A stretch of DNA of 64,000 bases from Acidimicrobiia bacterium (GTDB lineage Bacteria; Actinomycetota; Acidimicrobiia; Spongiisociales; Spongiisociaceae): positions 1-64,000 of the forward strand of contig JAJEIM010000001.1 of the NCBI GenBank assembly GCA_022827785.1. Direction: 5' to 3'. Positions 7,190 to 16,016 of this stretch are shown in pieces (the first letter of the stretch is position 1; each line of letters begins with the position of its first letter). The position numbers were made by a program, and so were the translations under genes. The notes under the pieces are model-generated. The model searched no databases. It saw only the letters and a program-made list of their open reading frames with translations, and was not told the DNA's origin.

Positions 7190-9221
7190 CGGCAACTCCC
7201 AGCGTTATCACGAGCTCGCCATGCTCCCCTACCACCAGATGGTCGCCCGGATGGATGACGGTGGTGGCGGTGTGCTCGACTATCACCGCCGGTCCGGCGA
7301 TCTCGTCATCACGGCAGAGGTCCTCCCTCCTGTACACCCCGGCACGGACCCGGTGGGCGCCCGCGGCGTCAAGAACGGGCCGGGTTGCGAACGGCTCGGG
7401 CAGCCCGGCCTCCCGGCGGGGAAGTGCAGGCAGCCTGGGTTGGTCCACCGTTCCGGTTGCGTTCAGGCGCAGCGTCGTGACTTCGACCGGATCGGTCATC
7501 GTATGGCCGTACTGGCGATTGTGGAGTTCGGTGAACCGCTGTCCCAGATATGCGATCGGGTCCGCTGTCCCGGCCGGGAGGGTGATCGACACCGGATGTT
7601 CCTGGCCGGAGTACCTGACGTCGACCGAGCGCACCAGCACCTGCCTCCCGGACGGGAAGCCCTCCGAGCGCAGCACCTCTTCTGCACGGGCCGACATCTC
7701 GGAGTAGGAGCGTTCCAGCCGATCGGCGTCGAGCGATTCGAGCGGCATCAGGGCGGTCTGCGCGAAGTCGTGCTGGACGTCCGCCATCAGCATTCCCAGC
7801 GCGGAGAAGGCGCCCTGGCCCGGCGGGATGATGACCGTGCCCATACCCAACTCTCGGGCCACGTCGACCGCCACTATCCCGCCGGCGCCGCCGAACGCCA
7901 GCAGGGCGAAGTCCTTGGGGTCGCGGCCCAACTCGACGGTGATCGAGCGCACCGCTCCCATCACCTTGACCGCCGAGATCCGTACCACGCCCAGGGCGAG
8001 TTCCTCCACTGTTATGCCCATGCGGTCGGCGAGCGGTTCCAGTGCGCAGCGGGCCAGGTTCTCGTCGAGGGTCAGGGTCCCTCCCAATGGGGTCTCCCGG
8101 CCGAGGTAGCCCACGACGAGGGCCGCGTCGGTGAAGGTGGCTTCGTTACCACCGGATCCGTACGAGGCGGGCCCCGGATCCGCGCCGGCGCTATGCGGTC
8201 CGACCTGGAGTCCTCCCGCTTCGTCGGTCCAGGCGATCGAGCCACCGCCGGCCCCGATCGTGTGGATGTAGAGGGACGAGATGTTTATGGGCAGGCTCTC
8301 GAACTCGGCGCCCTGGTGCATGACGGGTTGCCCATCGATGATGAGCGATGCATCCAGGCTGGTGCCCCCCATATCGACTGTGACGAGGTTGGGTTCCCCG
8401 ATCATCCGGGCGAAACCGGTCGCTCCGATGACGCCTCCGGCCGGTCCTGACAGGATCAGGTTCACCGGGTTCTCGCGGGCGGAGGAAGCGGTCATCGCCC
8501 CGCCGCCGGACCGCATCATCAGGAACCGACCCTCGAAACCTCCTGCCGCCAGTTCGACGCCCAGGTCGTACAGGTAGGTCCGCACGATCGGTTTGATGTA
8601 TGCGTCGAGGACTGCCGTGCTGGTCCGCTCGTACTCCCGGTACTCGCGGGAGAGATCCGACGAGATCGACACCTCCACGTCGGGGACGACCTCTGCCAGA
8701 ACCTCCCGCATCGCCGCTTCATGGGCAGGGTTGACGTAGGAGTGCAGGAAGGCCACGGCCACCGCCTCGTAGCCTCCGTCGCGTATCAGCGCGGCGATCC
8801 GGAGAGCGTTGGCTTCATCAAATTCGGTGTGGACGGAGCCGTCGAACATGAGGCGCTCCCTCACCTCGAAGGTGTCGCACCGTTCCACCAGGCGGGGAGG
8901 GGTCCGGTAGAGGATGTCGTAGTTCCCCTCCCGGGAGGTCCGCCCCAGCAGGTATACATCACGAAACCCCGCGGTCGCCACTACCGCCGTCCGGGAGCCG
9001 GAGCGGGTCAGGAGCGCGTTGAGGGCCAGGGTGGTGCCGTGGGTGAACAGGGATGTGCCGGCTAGGGCTGCGCCGACCCGGGCGATCGAGTTAACCACAC
9101 CAAGGGTCGGGTTCTCCGGCGTCGTGGGGACCTTCTCGAACCGGATCTCCCCGCCTTCGTCGAGATGGACCACGTCCGTGAACGTGCCCCCCACGTCGAC
9201 AGCCAATCGTTTGGCTCTCAT
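7182..9221 (-). CDS. hyuA: Hydantoinase A / 5-oxoprolinase N-terminal-type subunit
   Basis: The 679-residue ASKHA-fold ATPase subunit starts with the Hydant_A_N phosphate-binding signature AVDVGGTFTDVVHLDEGG (from about residue 8). A central Hydantoinase_A domain follows, with MRSGGGAMT, LSGPAGGVIGA and VDMGGTSLD. It presumably activates the lactam or amide substrate by phosphorylation for HyuB. The ATG at 9221 has GGAGAGGGAGG upstream. It lies between an amidohydrolase (56 bp upstream) and the overlapping hyuB, consistent with a three-gene catabolic operon read leftward. Confidence 0.93.
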   Translation of the reverse strand: MRAKRLAVDVGGTFTDVVHLDEGGEIRFEKVPTTPENPTLGVVNSIARVGAALAGTSLFTHGTTLALNALLTRSGSRTAVVATAGFRDVYLLGRTSREGNYDILYRTPPRLVERCDTFEVRERLMFDGSVHTEFDEANALRIAALIRDGGYEAVAVAFLHSYVNPAHEAAMREVLAEVVPDVEVSISSDLSREYREYERTSTAVLDAYIKPIVRTYLYDLGVELAAGGFEGRFLMMRSGGGAMTASSARENPVNLILSGPAGGVIGATGFARMIGEPNLVTVDMGGTSLDASLIIDGQPVMHQGAEFESLPINISSLYIHTIGAGGGSIAWTDEAGGLQVGPHSAGADPGPASYGSGGNEATFTDAALVVGYLGRETPLGGTLTLDENLARCALEPLADRMGITVEELALGVVRISAVKVMGAVRSITVELGRDPKDFALLAFGGAGGIVAVDVARELGMGTVIIPPGQGAFSALGMLMADVQHDFAQTALMPLESLDADRLERSYSEMSARAEEVLRSEGFPSGRQVLVRSVDVRYSGQEHPVSITLPAGTADPIAYLGQRFTELHNRQYGHTMTDPVEVTTLRLNATGTVDQPRLPALPRREAGLPEPFATRPVLDAAGAHRVRAGVYRREDLCRDDEIAGPAVIVEHTATTVIHPGDHLVVGEHGELVITLGVADG

Positions 9222-9276
9222 CGGCCTCCCTCTCCGCGGCCGGGCTTCTCGCCGGTTGCTGTCGCCACGGTGCGGA

Positions 9277-10461
9277 TCATGGGTCCACCAACCTTCCTGA
9301 CCGGATGACCAGCCGTTCCGGTGACCACAACACGTCGGCTCGCTCGAAGGGGTTGCCTCCCAGTACCACGAGGTCGGCGGCGGCGCCTTCCCGGATCACT
9401 CCCAGGTCCGGGCGTCGCAGGATGGCTGCGTTGACCGAGGTCGCGGAGCGCAGGACATCGGTCACGGTGTCCACCTCGCAACGGTTCCTGAACTCGAGCA
9501 GCTGTTCGTCCTCCAGGTCGCCCACCAGGTCGGTTCCGAGACCGATGCGTACTCCGGCCCGGCGGGCGATGTCGATCGACGACAGGCCCGCTTCCAGTAC
9601 CTCGCGATTCTTGCGCTCGGAGACCGGAGAAAGGCCGAGACCGGGGCCCCGGCGACCCATGGCGTCGTAGGCGATCAGGGTGGGAACCAGATACGCACCG
9701 AGTTCCGCCATGACCTCAGCTGCCTGTTCGTCGAGGAGGTTTCCGTGTTCGATGGTCCGCACGCCGTTCGTCACCGAATGGGTGATCGCCTCAGGGGAGT
9801 ACGCGTGGGCGGCTACGTAGGAGTCCCGCCGGGATGCCTCGTCACAGACCGCGCGCACCTCTTGCGCGGAGTACTGCCTGATACGGAGCGGATCCGTCGG
9901 CGAGGCTACGCCCCCGGACGTGAAGATCTTGATGGCGTGGGAACCGGTCCGGAAACGCTCCCGCACCGCCCGTCGCAGATCGTCGACCCCGTCGACGATC
10001 TCCCCGGCATGGTGGCCGAGAACATCGAGGGCCAAATGGCCGGGGCGCGGATCGGCATGCCCTCCGGTCTGGCTGAGACCCGGACCGGTGAAGAGGTAGC
10101 GGGGACCGTCGATGATCCCCTCGTCGACGGCCATCCGGAGGCCGATGTCGCCGCCCGCCACGTCTCGTACGGTGGTGAACCCGCGGCGTAGGGCGGCTTC
10201 CAGGCGCCTGGCGGCCTTGGCAGCCACGTAGCTCATCGGCAGGGCCTCGTTCTCCAGGAGATCCACGCTCACCGTGTAGGCATGCAAATGGGCGTCGATC
10301 AGGCCGGGTGTCACGACACGACCGCGGGCGTCGAGCACCCGCGCCGCCTCCGGAGGTGGACCCTCCAAGCCCACGATCCGCCCACCCTCGGTGTGGATCG
10401 GACACTCCACCGGCTCGGGGCCGACACCGTCGAACACCAGGCTGTTGACGATCGACAGCAT
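9277..10461 (-). CDS. Metal-dependent amidohydrolase (imidazolonepropionase/prolidase-like)
   Basis: From the Met at 10461 the product has 394 residues. It shows the amidohydrolase layout: a small N-terminal beta domain, then TPGLIDAHLHAY with metal-binding His58 and His60, a candidate carbamylated Lys in HAIKIFTSGGV, histidines in VAAHAYSPEAITHSV and TIEHGN, and the catalytic Asp in GLGTDLVGD. The C-terminal strand returns with a GAAADLVVLGGNPFE tail. Homologues open cyclic amides, X-Pro dipeptides and imidazolones. Placed first in the operon with hyuA and hyuB, it may act on a related cyclic amide. An upstream in-frame start at 10533 would add 24 unlikely residues. Confidence 0.85.
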   Translation of the reverse strand: MLSIVNSLVFDGVGPEPVECPIHTEGGRIVGLEGPPPEAARVLDARGRVVTPGLIDAHLHAYTVSVDLLENEALPMSYVAAKAARRLEAALRRGFTTVRDVAGGDIGLRMAVDEGIIDGPRYLFTGPGLSQTGGHADPRPGHLALDVLGHHAGEIVDGVDDLRRAVRERFRTGSHAIKIFTSGGVASPTDPLRIRQYSAQEVRAVCDEASRRDSYVAAHAYSPEAITHSVTNGVRTIEHGNLLDEQAAEVMAELGAYLVPTLIAYDAMGRRGPGLGLSPVSERKNREVLEAGLSSIDIARRAGVRIGLGTDLVGDLEDEQLLEFRNRCEVDTVTDVLRSATSVNAAILRRPDLGVIREGAAADLVVLGGNPFERADVLWSPERLVIRSGRLVDP

Positions 10462-11002
10462 TTCGGTGGTCAGCTGTGCCTCACGCCCACCGGGCATCCG
10501 ATCTGCTCCCGGCGAACGGGGAACCGCGGACATCTCGCCGCAATCCCGGATAGAGCCATGGCCAACCCGATTCCTTCCTGAGCCGGAGTTTCATACGGTA
10601 TCAGTGTGCTGCCGAGAATTGGAAAGACACTCGATCTGCCTCCGGCCCACCTGCCTCCCGCCTCGGTGGGCATCACGTGATCGAGGGATCACTGGCCACG
10701 TCACCCGGTGAGACCGTGCTGTCTCGCCCCAATCTGCGATTGGTGTCAAGAGCGTGAACCATCGGCCTCGGGATGGTCACCGGATGGTGGTGGAATCCGA
10801 GGAGGATGTTCCCTATGTGTGATCATCCAGCAGAGCGAGGCGCTGTCGTCTGATCAGACGGCTCTCTGAACCGTCCCGGTTTCCCCGGAGGCTCCGGCAA
10901 AGCTGGGGCGGTATCCGCCGCCGTAAACGGTAAAGAACCAAGAAACATCGGCAAGCGGGGATCGACCGTGGACGGGACTGTGGTTGCTCGGTAGGCTGCC
11001 CC
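10462..11002. other. 541-bp divergent intergenic region
   Basis: This lies between the amidohydrolase (leftward) and the membrane protein (rightward). No gene or RNA was recognised. A short GAGAC...GTCTC inverted repeat lies at 10711-10726. A promoter for the rightward gene is annotated separately at its right end. Confidence 0.5.
10969..10997 (+). promoter_or_regulatory. Promoter, probably giving a leaderless transcript
   Basis: TGGACG (10969-10974) and TAGGCT (10992-10997) are separated by 17 bp. The -10 box ends 5 nt before the ATG at 11003, which would place transcription start at or next to the start codon. No ribosome-binding site is present. Confidence 0.5.
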
Positions 11003-12262
11003 ATGGCTCAACTAGAACTGCGTCCGCTCGGCGTTGGCGAGATCATCGGCGCCACCTTCACCGTCTGCCGGCGCCGCTTCGGTCCGATGTTCGCCATCGC
11101 GTTGGTGCTCGCGGGCATCCCGTTCCTGGTCAGCGTGGTTGGGGGCTGCAGCCTCGACGCGGACGGCTCGACTACGTGTACGTCTCCCATCGGCTTGCTC
11201 GGGTACATCGCGGGCGTGATCGGCAGCCTTGTGGCGGGCGCGGCTTGTTCTCTGGTGGCGGCGGGAGCCTTTGCGGGTGTCCCGTCCGGCTGGCGGCGGG
11301 CGATGGGGATCGGAGTCCGCAGAACGTTCGCGATCGTTGGTGCGGGGATCGTGGTCGGGGTGCCTACGGGCATCGGGATACTGGTCTTGGTCCTTCCCGG
11401 GGTCTTGTTGGAAAGTTGGGTGCTGATCGTCATCGGATACGTGGCCTTTGCCGTCCTCGCGGTCTTCGTGACTGTGTCGTTCGCGGTGGCCTGGGAGGCT
11501 CTGATCATCGAGGGCATCGGTCCTATACAGGGCCTCAAGCGGTCGTGGCGCCTGGTGACGGGCGAACGCTGGAGGGTGTTCGGTGCCGGCTTGGTCGTTT
11601 TATTGATCATTGCGGTCATCGTCTTTGGGATTGTCTGGGCGGTGATCTGGTTCATCCTCTCGCCCGCCCTGGGAGTGAGCGATGGTATGGCCGGTTACCT
11701 CGATGAGCAGGTTTCCGCCCTGCTGGCAATCCCGCTGGGCGCCTCGGTGCTTACGGTCATCTATCTCGATCTGCGGGTCCGCAAGGAGTCGCTCAGCGCG
11801 GACGAACTCGCCGCCGCTCTGTCCGAAACAGGGCTGGTCGTTGGAACTGAAGCGACGTATCAAGGCCAGTCGACGCCCCCGACCAGCGACCCGGAGCAGG
11901 GACCGCAAAGGCGGCGGATGAAACGGACCACGGCTGTCACGCTCGCCATTCTCGCCGTCGGCCTGATCGCCACCATTGTGTGGATATCGAGGCCTCCACC
12001 GCGGACCACCGTGCTCGTCCCCTACGACACCGATGACCGGGAGATCATCGACGCGGCGGCTGGGCTAACGGTGTGGTTCTGCACGTTGACAGAACAAGGC
12101 GTCGAACCTGACGAGGTGATGGAATTCATCCTGGCCTTTGATCTGCCCGCCAGAGCTGCCGAAGAGGGGTGGGATTCGGATGACATCGACCAGGTGATAG
12201 CAGGTATGGTCTACCACGCATTAGGGGACTGTGAAAGGCGCATGCTGCGCGCCCTCCCCTGA
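11003..12262 (+). CDS. Polytopic membrane protein (GDPD-membrane-domain/DUF7847-like) with C-terminal anchored domain
   Basis: The 419-residue protein begins LRPLGVGEIIGATFTVCRRR, the entry typical of actinobacterial glycerophosphoryl-diester-phosphodiesterase membrane-domain proteins. About six hydrophobic segments follow to residue 260, including the GPIQGLKRSWRLVTGERW loop that is a hallmark of the group. A separate part then has a polar linker (about 260-305), one further membrane helix (about 310-327) and a small soluble tail of about 90 residues with two Cys. No catalytic phosphodiesterase residues are present. Role unknown; an envelope or lipid-related role is only inferred from family. 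Confidence 0.6.
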   Translation: MAQLELRPLGVGEIIGATFTVCRRRFGPMFAIALVLAGIPFLVSVVGGCSLDADGSTTCTSPIGLLGYIAGVIGSLVAGAACSLVAAGAFAGVPSGWRRAMGIGVRRTFAIVGAGIVVGVPTGIGILVLVLPGVLLESWVLIVIGYVAFAVLAVFVTVSFAVAWEALIIEGIGPIQGLKRSWRLVTGERWRVFGAGLVVLLIIAVIVFGIVWAVIWFILSPALGVSDGMAGYLDEQVSALLAIPLGASVLTVIYLDLRVRKESLSADELAAALSETGLVVGTEATYQGQSTPPTSDPEQGPQRRRMKRTTAVTLAILAVGLIATIVWISRPPPRTTVLVPYDTDDREIIDAAAGLTVWFCTLTEQGVEPDEVMEFILAFDLPARAAEEGWDSDDIDQVIAGMVYHALGDCERRMLRALP

Positions 12263-12384
12263 TAGCGCCAGGGGTCACCTTGGCGGCCCTACTCTTTCTC
12301 CATCACCAGAAGCAGACCGCAGGTAGCCGCACCAGCCGGGATGGTCCACCTTCCCAAGCCCACGAGCGGCCCGTTACAGAAACA

Positions 12385-12405
12385 GCCCCAGCCAGAGGCT
12401 GGGGC
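12385..12405. terminator. Perfect 9-bp stem with 3-nt loop
   Basis: GCCCCAGCC (12385-12393), loop AGA, GGCTGGGGC (12397-12405). It lies 123 nt after the membrane-protein stop and before the NYN remnant. There is no T-run, so it may be a GC-rich terminator or only a stable hairpin. Confidence 0.45.
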
Positions 12406-12493
12406 CGTCGGGCCGGGGCTACTAACCGCGGCGGGGTACCGCCCCATTATCCGGCTAAAGGACGCTGGCTGTCAACCACCCGCATTCCCTACG

Positions 12494-12721
12494 ATGAGCC
12501 AACAGAGGGTCATCACTTACATCGACGGTTACAACCTGTACCACGGACTACTTGAGGGGCGGCTCCACAACTCGCGGTGGCTCGACCGTGCTCAGCTAGG
12601 TCGAGCCCTGCTGACTCCGTACGAGCCGCCTACCACCCACCGTAACTACCGACGACGGGACCACTCTCACCGCCCCACGGGGATGGCTACCAGCCGCCCA
12701 CCAGAACCCGTAACCCTGTGA
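12494..12721 (+). pseudogene. Truncated NYN/LabA-like domain gene
   Basis: The ATG at 12494 starts MSQQRVITYIDGYNLYHGLL, the first strand and conserved Asp-Gly-x-Asn-Leu of NYN (PIN-like nuclease) domains, continuing to about residue 44 (AQLGRALLTPYE). The remaining roughly 30 residues are Pro/Thr/Arg-rich and unlike any NYN core, and the other catalytic acidic residues are missing. The 3' two-thirds of the gene has been lost. Confidence 0.65.
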
Positions 12722-12861
12722 CGTCCTTGAGCTTCCCTTCGGTAGTGGGTAGCGGGATACGTAGGTCGAGGGCCTGAGTGGAGTCCAGGCGCGGCGACTC
12801 CGGGTGGGCGTCGCGTGGTAGGTTCCGTTCAGGTCGCCACACAGGGCGGAAGGCGGGGTTC

Positions 12862-14160
12862 ATGCATGATGTAGTCGTAGTCGGTGGTGGCATTGCCGGG
12901 TTGACGGCGGCCCGGGATCTGGCGCATCGGGGTTACGGGGTGCTGGTGCTCGAGGCGCGGGACCGGTTGGGTGGGCGGACGTGGTGGAAGCGGTTTGCGG
13001 ATACTGACCACCATGCGGAGATGGGCGGCACGTGGTTCGACGAGGGGACGCAGCTCAACATCGCCCGGGAGATCCAGCGGTATTCGCTACCTACTGTGCT
13101 GAGCCCGGCCGGGCAGGCGTTCCGGGTGTCGCTGGGGGGTCGTAGCCTGGCCCGTTCGGACCAGCCGGTGCCCCCTGACGTCCGGCCCGATCTGGAAAAG
13201 GCCATCGATCACATCGTCGATCAGTCCCGGCGGGTGACGTTCGGGTCCGATCTCGACAGCCCGGATCTCCACGACCTGGACATTCCGTTCTCCGAACTCG
13301 TCGCGCCCTACAGCGACCAGCAACTCGTGGACGAGTACCTCTCGATGTGGGCTGCGTTCGCGTTCGGCTGCGATCCCTCGGATGTGTCGGCATTGCAGGT
13401 CCTCACCTGGGTGGCGGGCTACGACAACATGACCTGGACGCTCGACGATGCCCCGGCTACGAAGTTCGCGCTGGGGACGGCGAGCCTGGTGGACGCTCTG
13501 GCCGAGGACGGGGGTTCGGAGATCGAGCTCTCGGCGCCGGTCGTATCGATCGGTGACGCCGGCGACCATGTCGAGGTGACAACAGCCGGCGGCGAGACCC
13601 ACAGGGCCCGGTTCGCTCTGCTGGCCACTCCCGTCAACACCTGGGAGGACATCGAGCTTCCCATCCCCACGGATTCGCTCAAGGCCAGGTTCGCCGCGGA
13701 AGGATTGGCGGGTCAGGCGGTCAAGCTGCATGCCCTGGTCGACGACGTTCCCGAGTTCCTCATGGCTTCGGGCTGGGGTGGCCCTTTGTGCTGGGTCTCT
13801 GAGCAGGCCAACTTCGACGGCGGCCGGCTACTCGTGGGCATAGGTTCGGATGACTCGGCGATCGACGGGACGGATCCCGCACAGGTGCAACAGGCAATCC
13901 GCCAGTTCGCCCCGGAGGCAACTGTCCGGATGTGCGACAGCCACAACTGGTCGACCGACCCGTACGCCAAGGGGACCTGGACCACCTACCGCCCGGGCCA
14001 GCTGTCGCGCTACTACTCCGACTTCTTCGTGCCCCATGGCCGCCTCTATTTCGGTGGTTCGGACCTAGCCCGAGGCTGGGCGGGGTTCATGGACGGCGCC
14101 ATAGAGAGCGGTGCCGAGACCGCCGCGGCCCTCAGCCGGCGGCTGAGCGAGGACAGCTAG
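12862..14160 (+). CDS. Flavin-dependent amine oxidase (monoamine oxidase family)
   Basis: The 432-residue flavoprotein has the dinucleotide motif VVVGGGIAGL (residues 4-13) and the amine-oxidase signature EARDRLGGRTWW. The C-terminal FAD-contacting segment LYFGGSDLARGWAGFMDGAI is followed by ESGAETAAAL. It should oxidise primary or secondary amines to aldehydes with release of ammonia and H2O2; the amine is not readable. The ATG at 12862, preceded by AAGGCGGGG, fits the family start. Fragments of a close copy lie at 14415-14470 and 15914-15982, so this gene took part in the local duplication with the aldolase genes. Confidence 0.88.
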   Translation: MHDVVVVGGGIAGLTAARDLAHRGYGVLVLEARDRLGGRTWWKRFADTDHHAEMGGTWFDEGTQLNIAREIQRYSLPTVLSPAGQAFRVSLGGRSLARSDQPVPPDVRPDLEKAIDHIVDQSRRVTFGSDLDSPDLHDLDIPFSELVAPYSDQQLVDEYLSMWAAFAFGCDPSDVSALQVLTWVAGYDNMTWTLDDAPATKFALGTASLVDALAEDGGSEIELSAPVVSIGDAGDHVEVTTAGGETHRARFALLATPVNTWEDIELPIPTDSLKARFAAEGLAGQAVKLHALVDDVPEFLMASGWGGPLCWVSEQANFDGGRLLVGIGSDDSAIDGTDPAQVQQAIRQFAPEATVRMCDSHNWSTDPYAKGTWTTYRPGQLSRYYSDFFVPHGRLYFGGSDLARGWAGFMDGAIESGAETAAALSRRLSEDS

Positions 14161-14414
14161 GGCCGACCGGTACTACGCATTCACGCTGTGGTCGACATTT
14201 GGGAAGAGGAATACAGCATCCCCATCCGCGTCGGACGGAAGGCGTCCAAGAACCTGCATCGCCGCCATGCTCCTTACCACCGGGACCCTCGTGGATGACA
14301 AGCCCGAGCCCTCGACCCCGATGCTCCGCTGGCTTGTAGCGGTCCAGGCTCGCGCGGCTGTACCCAGCATTGGGGACGCCGATCTGTCCCCGAGATAAGA
14401 GTTGCTTGCTCTAA
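14161..14414. other. Unassigned stretch with a decayed open frame
   Basis: Between the amine oxidase and its broken copy, two overlapping frames can be read: an early one with VDIWEEEYSIPIRVGRK, and a later one ending at about 14398 with STPMLRWLVAVQARA. They look like two parts of one frameshifted gene, but I do not recognise a family. Confidence 0.25.
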
Positions 14415-14470
14415 TCGACGACGTACCCGAGTTCCTGATGGGCTGTGGCGGCCCTTTGTGCCGGGTCTCG
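14415..14470 (+). pseudogene. Internal fragment of a second amine oxidase copy
   Basis: The sequence reads in frame as DDVPEFLMGCGGPLCRVS. It matches the intact amine oxidase around 13740-13800 (DDVPEFLMASGWGGPLCWVS) at both DNA and protein level, apart from a short deletion. It abuts the 3' end of the first aldolase gene. Confidence 0.75.
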
Positions 14471-14490
14471 GGCGGCCACCCTCCCTCGGC

Positions 14491-15570
14491 TCATCGCGGG
14501 GTCAAGAGGGTGGCCAACACATCACACAGGCGGTCGGTGTCGTCCTGATCGACTCCCAGGTGCGTCACTATCCGGATGCGCCGTTCGGCGAAGGCCCCCA
14601 CCAGGAAGCCTCGCTCGAGCAGTTCCGCCACCAGTTCGGTGGCGGCCGGCCCATCGGAGGAAATGTCGAAGATCACGATGTTGGTCTCGGTGGGTAGTAC
14701 AGCCGCCACCAGTTCCAGGTCTTCGAGGGCCGCGGCTATCTGAGCGGCGTGACGATGGTCGTCAGCCAGACGCTCTACGTTGTGATCGAGGGCATACAGG
14801 CAGAGGGCCGCCATGAATCCCGACTGTCGCAGACCTCCCCCGATGATCTGCCGGAGGCGCCAGGCGCGCTGGATGAACTCTCCGGATCCGGCCAGCACGG
14901 CCCCGAAGGGGCAGCCCAGGCCTTTGGTGAAGCAGAGGGTGACGGAGTCGTATCCTTCCGCATACGTCGCGGCCGCTGTTCCGGTCTTAACCACCGCGTT
15001 CATCAGCCGCGCGCCGTCCATATGGGTCGAAACCTCGGCGGCGGCCGCCACGCCCGCCACGCCTCTGAGGGCCTCCAGGGGCCAGACGGCGCCTCCTCCC
15101 ATGTTGGCGGTCTGCTCCACGGCCACCAGGGAGGTCTCCGGAATGTACAGGTTTCCCTTAGGCCTCAAGGCGGCGGCCACCTGGTCCGGCGACAACATGC
15201 CGTTGACCCCATCCAGCACATGGGTCTGGACACCGGCTAGATAGCCCGGCCCGCCTCCCTCGAAGTTCACGATATGGGACGAACGTTCACAGATCATCTC
15301 GTCCCCGGGACGGCAATGGACTGCTACGGCGATCTCGTTGGCCATGGTCGCTGAGGGCATGAACAGGGCGTCCTCTTTGCCGAGCAGCGCGACGACGCGG
15401 GTCAAGAGCTCGGTCGTGGTGGGATCCTCGCCCTTTTGCTCATCTCCGAGAGGCGCGTGGAGAGCGGCTTGGCGCATCTCGCGAGAAGGCATGGACTTGG
15501 TGTCGCTGTAGAAATCTGCGACCCCGGGAGGCAGAGGACCTGCCTGCTTCCCTCCGTAGGAACCCGCCAA
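14491..15570 (-). CDS. Threonine-aldolase-family PLP enzyme, copy A
   Basis: The 359-residue fold-type I PLP enzyme of the beta-eliminating lyase/threonine aldolase family has SATMANEIAV near residue 73, the cofactor-aspartate motif HMDGARLMN (Asp185) and the Schiff-base Lys216 in CFTKGLG. L-threonine aldolases split threonine or other beta-hydroxy amino acids to glycine and an aldehyde; related members act on other beta-substituted amino acids. The start is TTG at 15570, with AGGAG seven bases upstream. By my count about 84% of residues are identical to copy B (roughly 56 differences in 359). All catalytic residues are kept, so both copies may be active. Confidence 0.88.
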   Translation of the reverse strand: MAGSYGGKQAGPLPPGVADFYSDTKSMPSREMRQAALHAPLGDEQKGEDPTTTELLTRVVALLGKEDALFMPSATMANEIAVAVHCRPGDEMICERSSHIVNFEGGGPGYLAGVQTHVLDGVNGMLSPDQVAAALRPKGNLYIPETSLVAVEQTANMGGGAVWPLEALRGVAGVAAAAEVSTHMDGARLMNAVVKTGTAAATYAEGYDSVTLCFTKGLGCPFGAVLAGSGEFIQRAWRLRQIIGGGLRQSGFMAALCLYALDHNVERLADDHRHAAQIAAALEDLELVAAVLPTETNIVIFDISSDGPAATELVAELLERGFLVGAFAERRIRIVTHLGVDQDDTDRLCDVLATLLTPR

Positions 15571-15857
15571 TTGCCACTCCTTTATCGATTAGAGATCGGC
15601 TCTGCGGTGCAGCCGGAGACGCTATCGGGCTGCACTGCATTAGCCAGGCTACACGAGTGCTATCTATTGCATTTGCGACTTGTAGGACTCATGAGCTAGA
15701 GCGCGGCATGGATTGCCGGTACTCCCGCTTGTTGAAAGGGAGGATCCCCGGCCGAGGTAAGCGTTGTCCCCCGCGAACCGAGGCACGAACAAAGGAGGAC
15801 ACATTGGCTAGGGCATACAGTAGGTTCCTGGCGCTTACGGCGGTATGGCGTTGGTGG
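14491..15857. repeat. Direct duplication, copy A (about 1.37 kb)
   Basis: It contains aldolase copy A, the intergenic region and the first codons of a solute-binding protein. The same order, spacing and most of the sequence recur at 16017-17387. Similarity begins at the aldolase stop codon and ends about 50 bp into the binding-protein gene, at GGTATGGCG versus GGTATTGGCG. Confidence 0.88.
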
Positions 15858-15872
15858 CCTAGCTACCGGTGA
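15804..15872 (+). pseudogene. 5' stump of a duplicated solute-binding lipoprotein gene
   Basis: After AAAGGAGGACACA, a TTG start reads LARAYSRFLALTAV, matching the signal peptide of the intact binding protein at 17333. A one-base deletion then shifts the frame and a stop follows at residue 23. Everything past the signal peptide is absent. Confidence 0.85.
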
Positions 15873-15913
15873 GTGCATGGACCGGGGCTTCTCTCGCCGG
15901 CCTCCATATACCC

Positions 15914-15982
15914 AACGGCGCCATCGAGAGCGGCGCCGAAACCGCAGCAGCCCTCGCCCGGCGGCTGGACGAGGACGGTTAG
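15914..15982 (+). pseudogene. 3' stump of an amine oxidase copy
   Basis: It reads NGAIESGAETAAALARRL and then DEDG-stop, matching the last 22 residues of the intact amine oxidase (DGAIESGAETAAALSRRL, SEDS). It lies directly before the second aldolase gene and marks the left end of the second duplicated unit. Confidence 0.8.
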
Positions 15983-16016
15983 GGCCGGTTCTCCTCGATC
16001 GGCACTCTTTCCCCGG

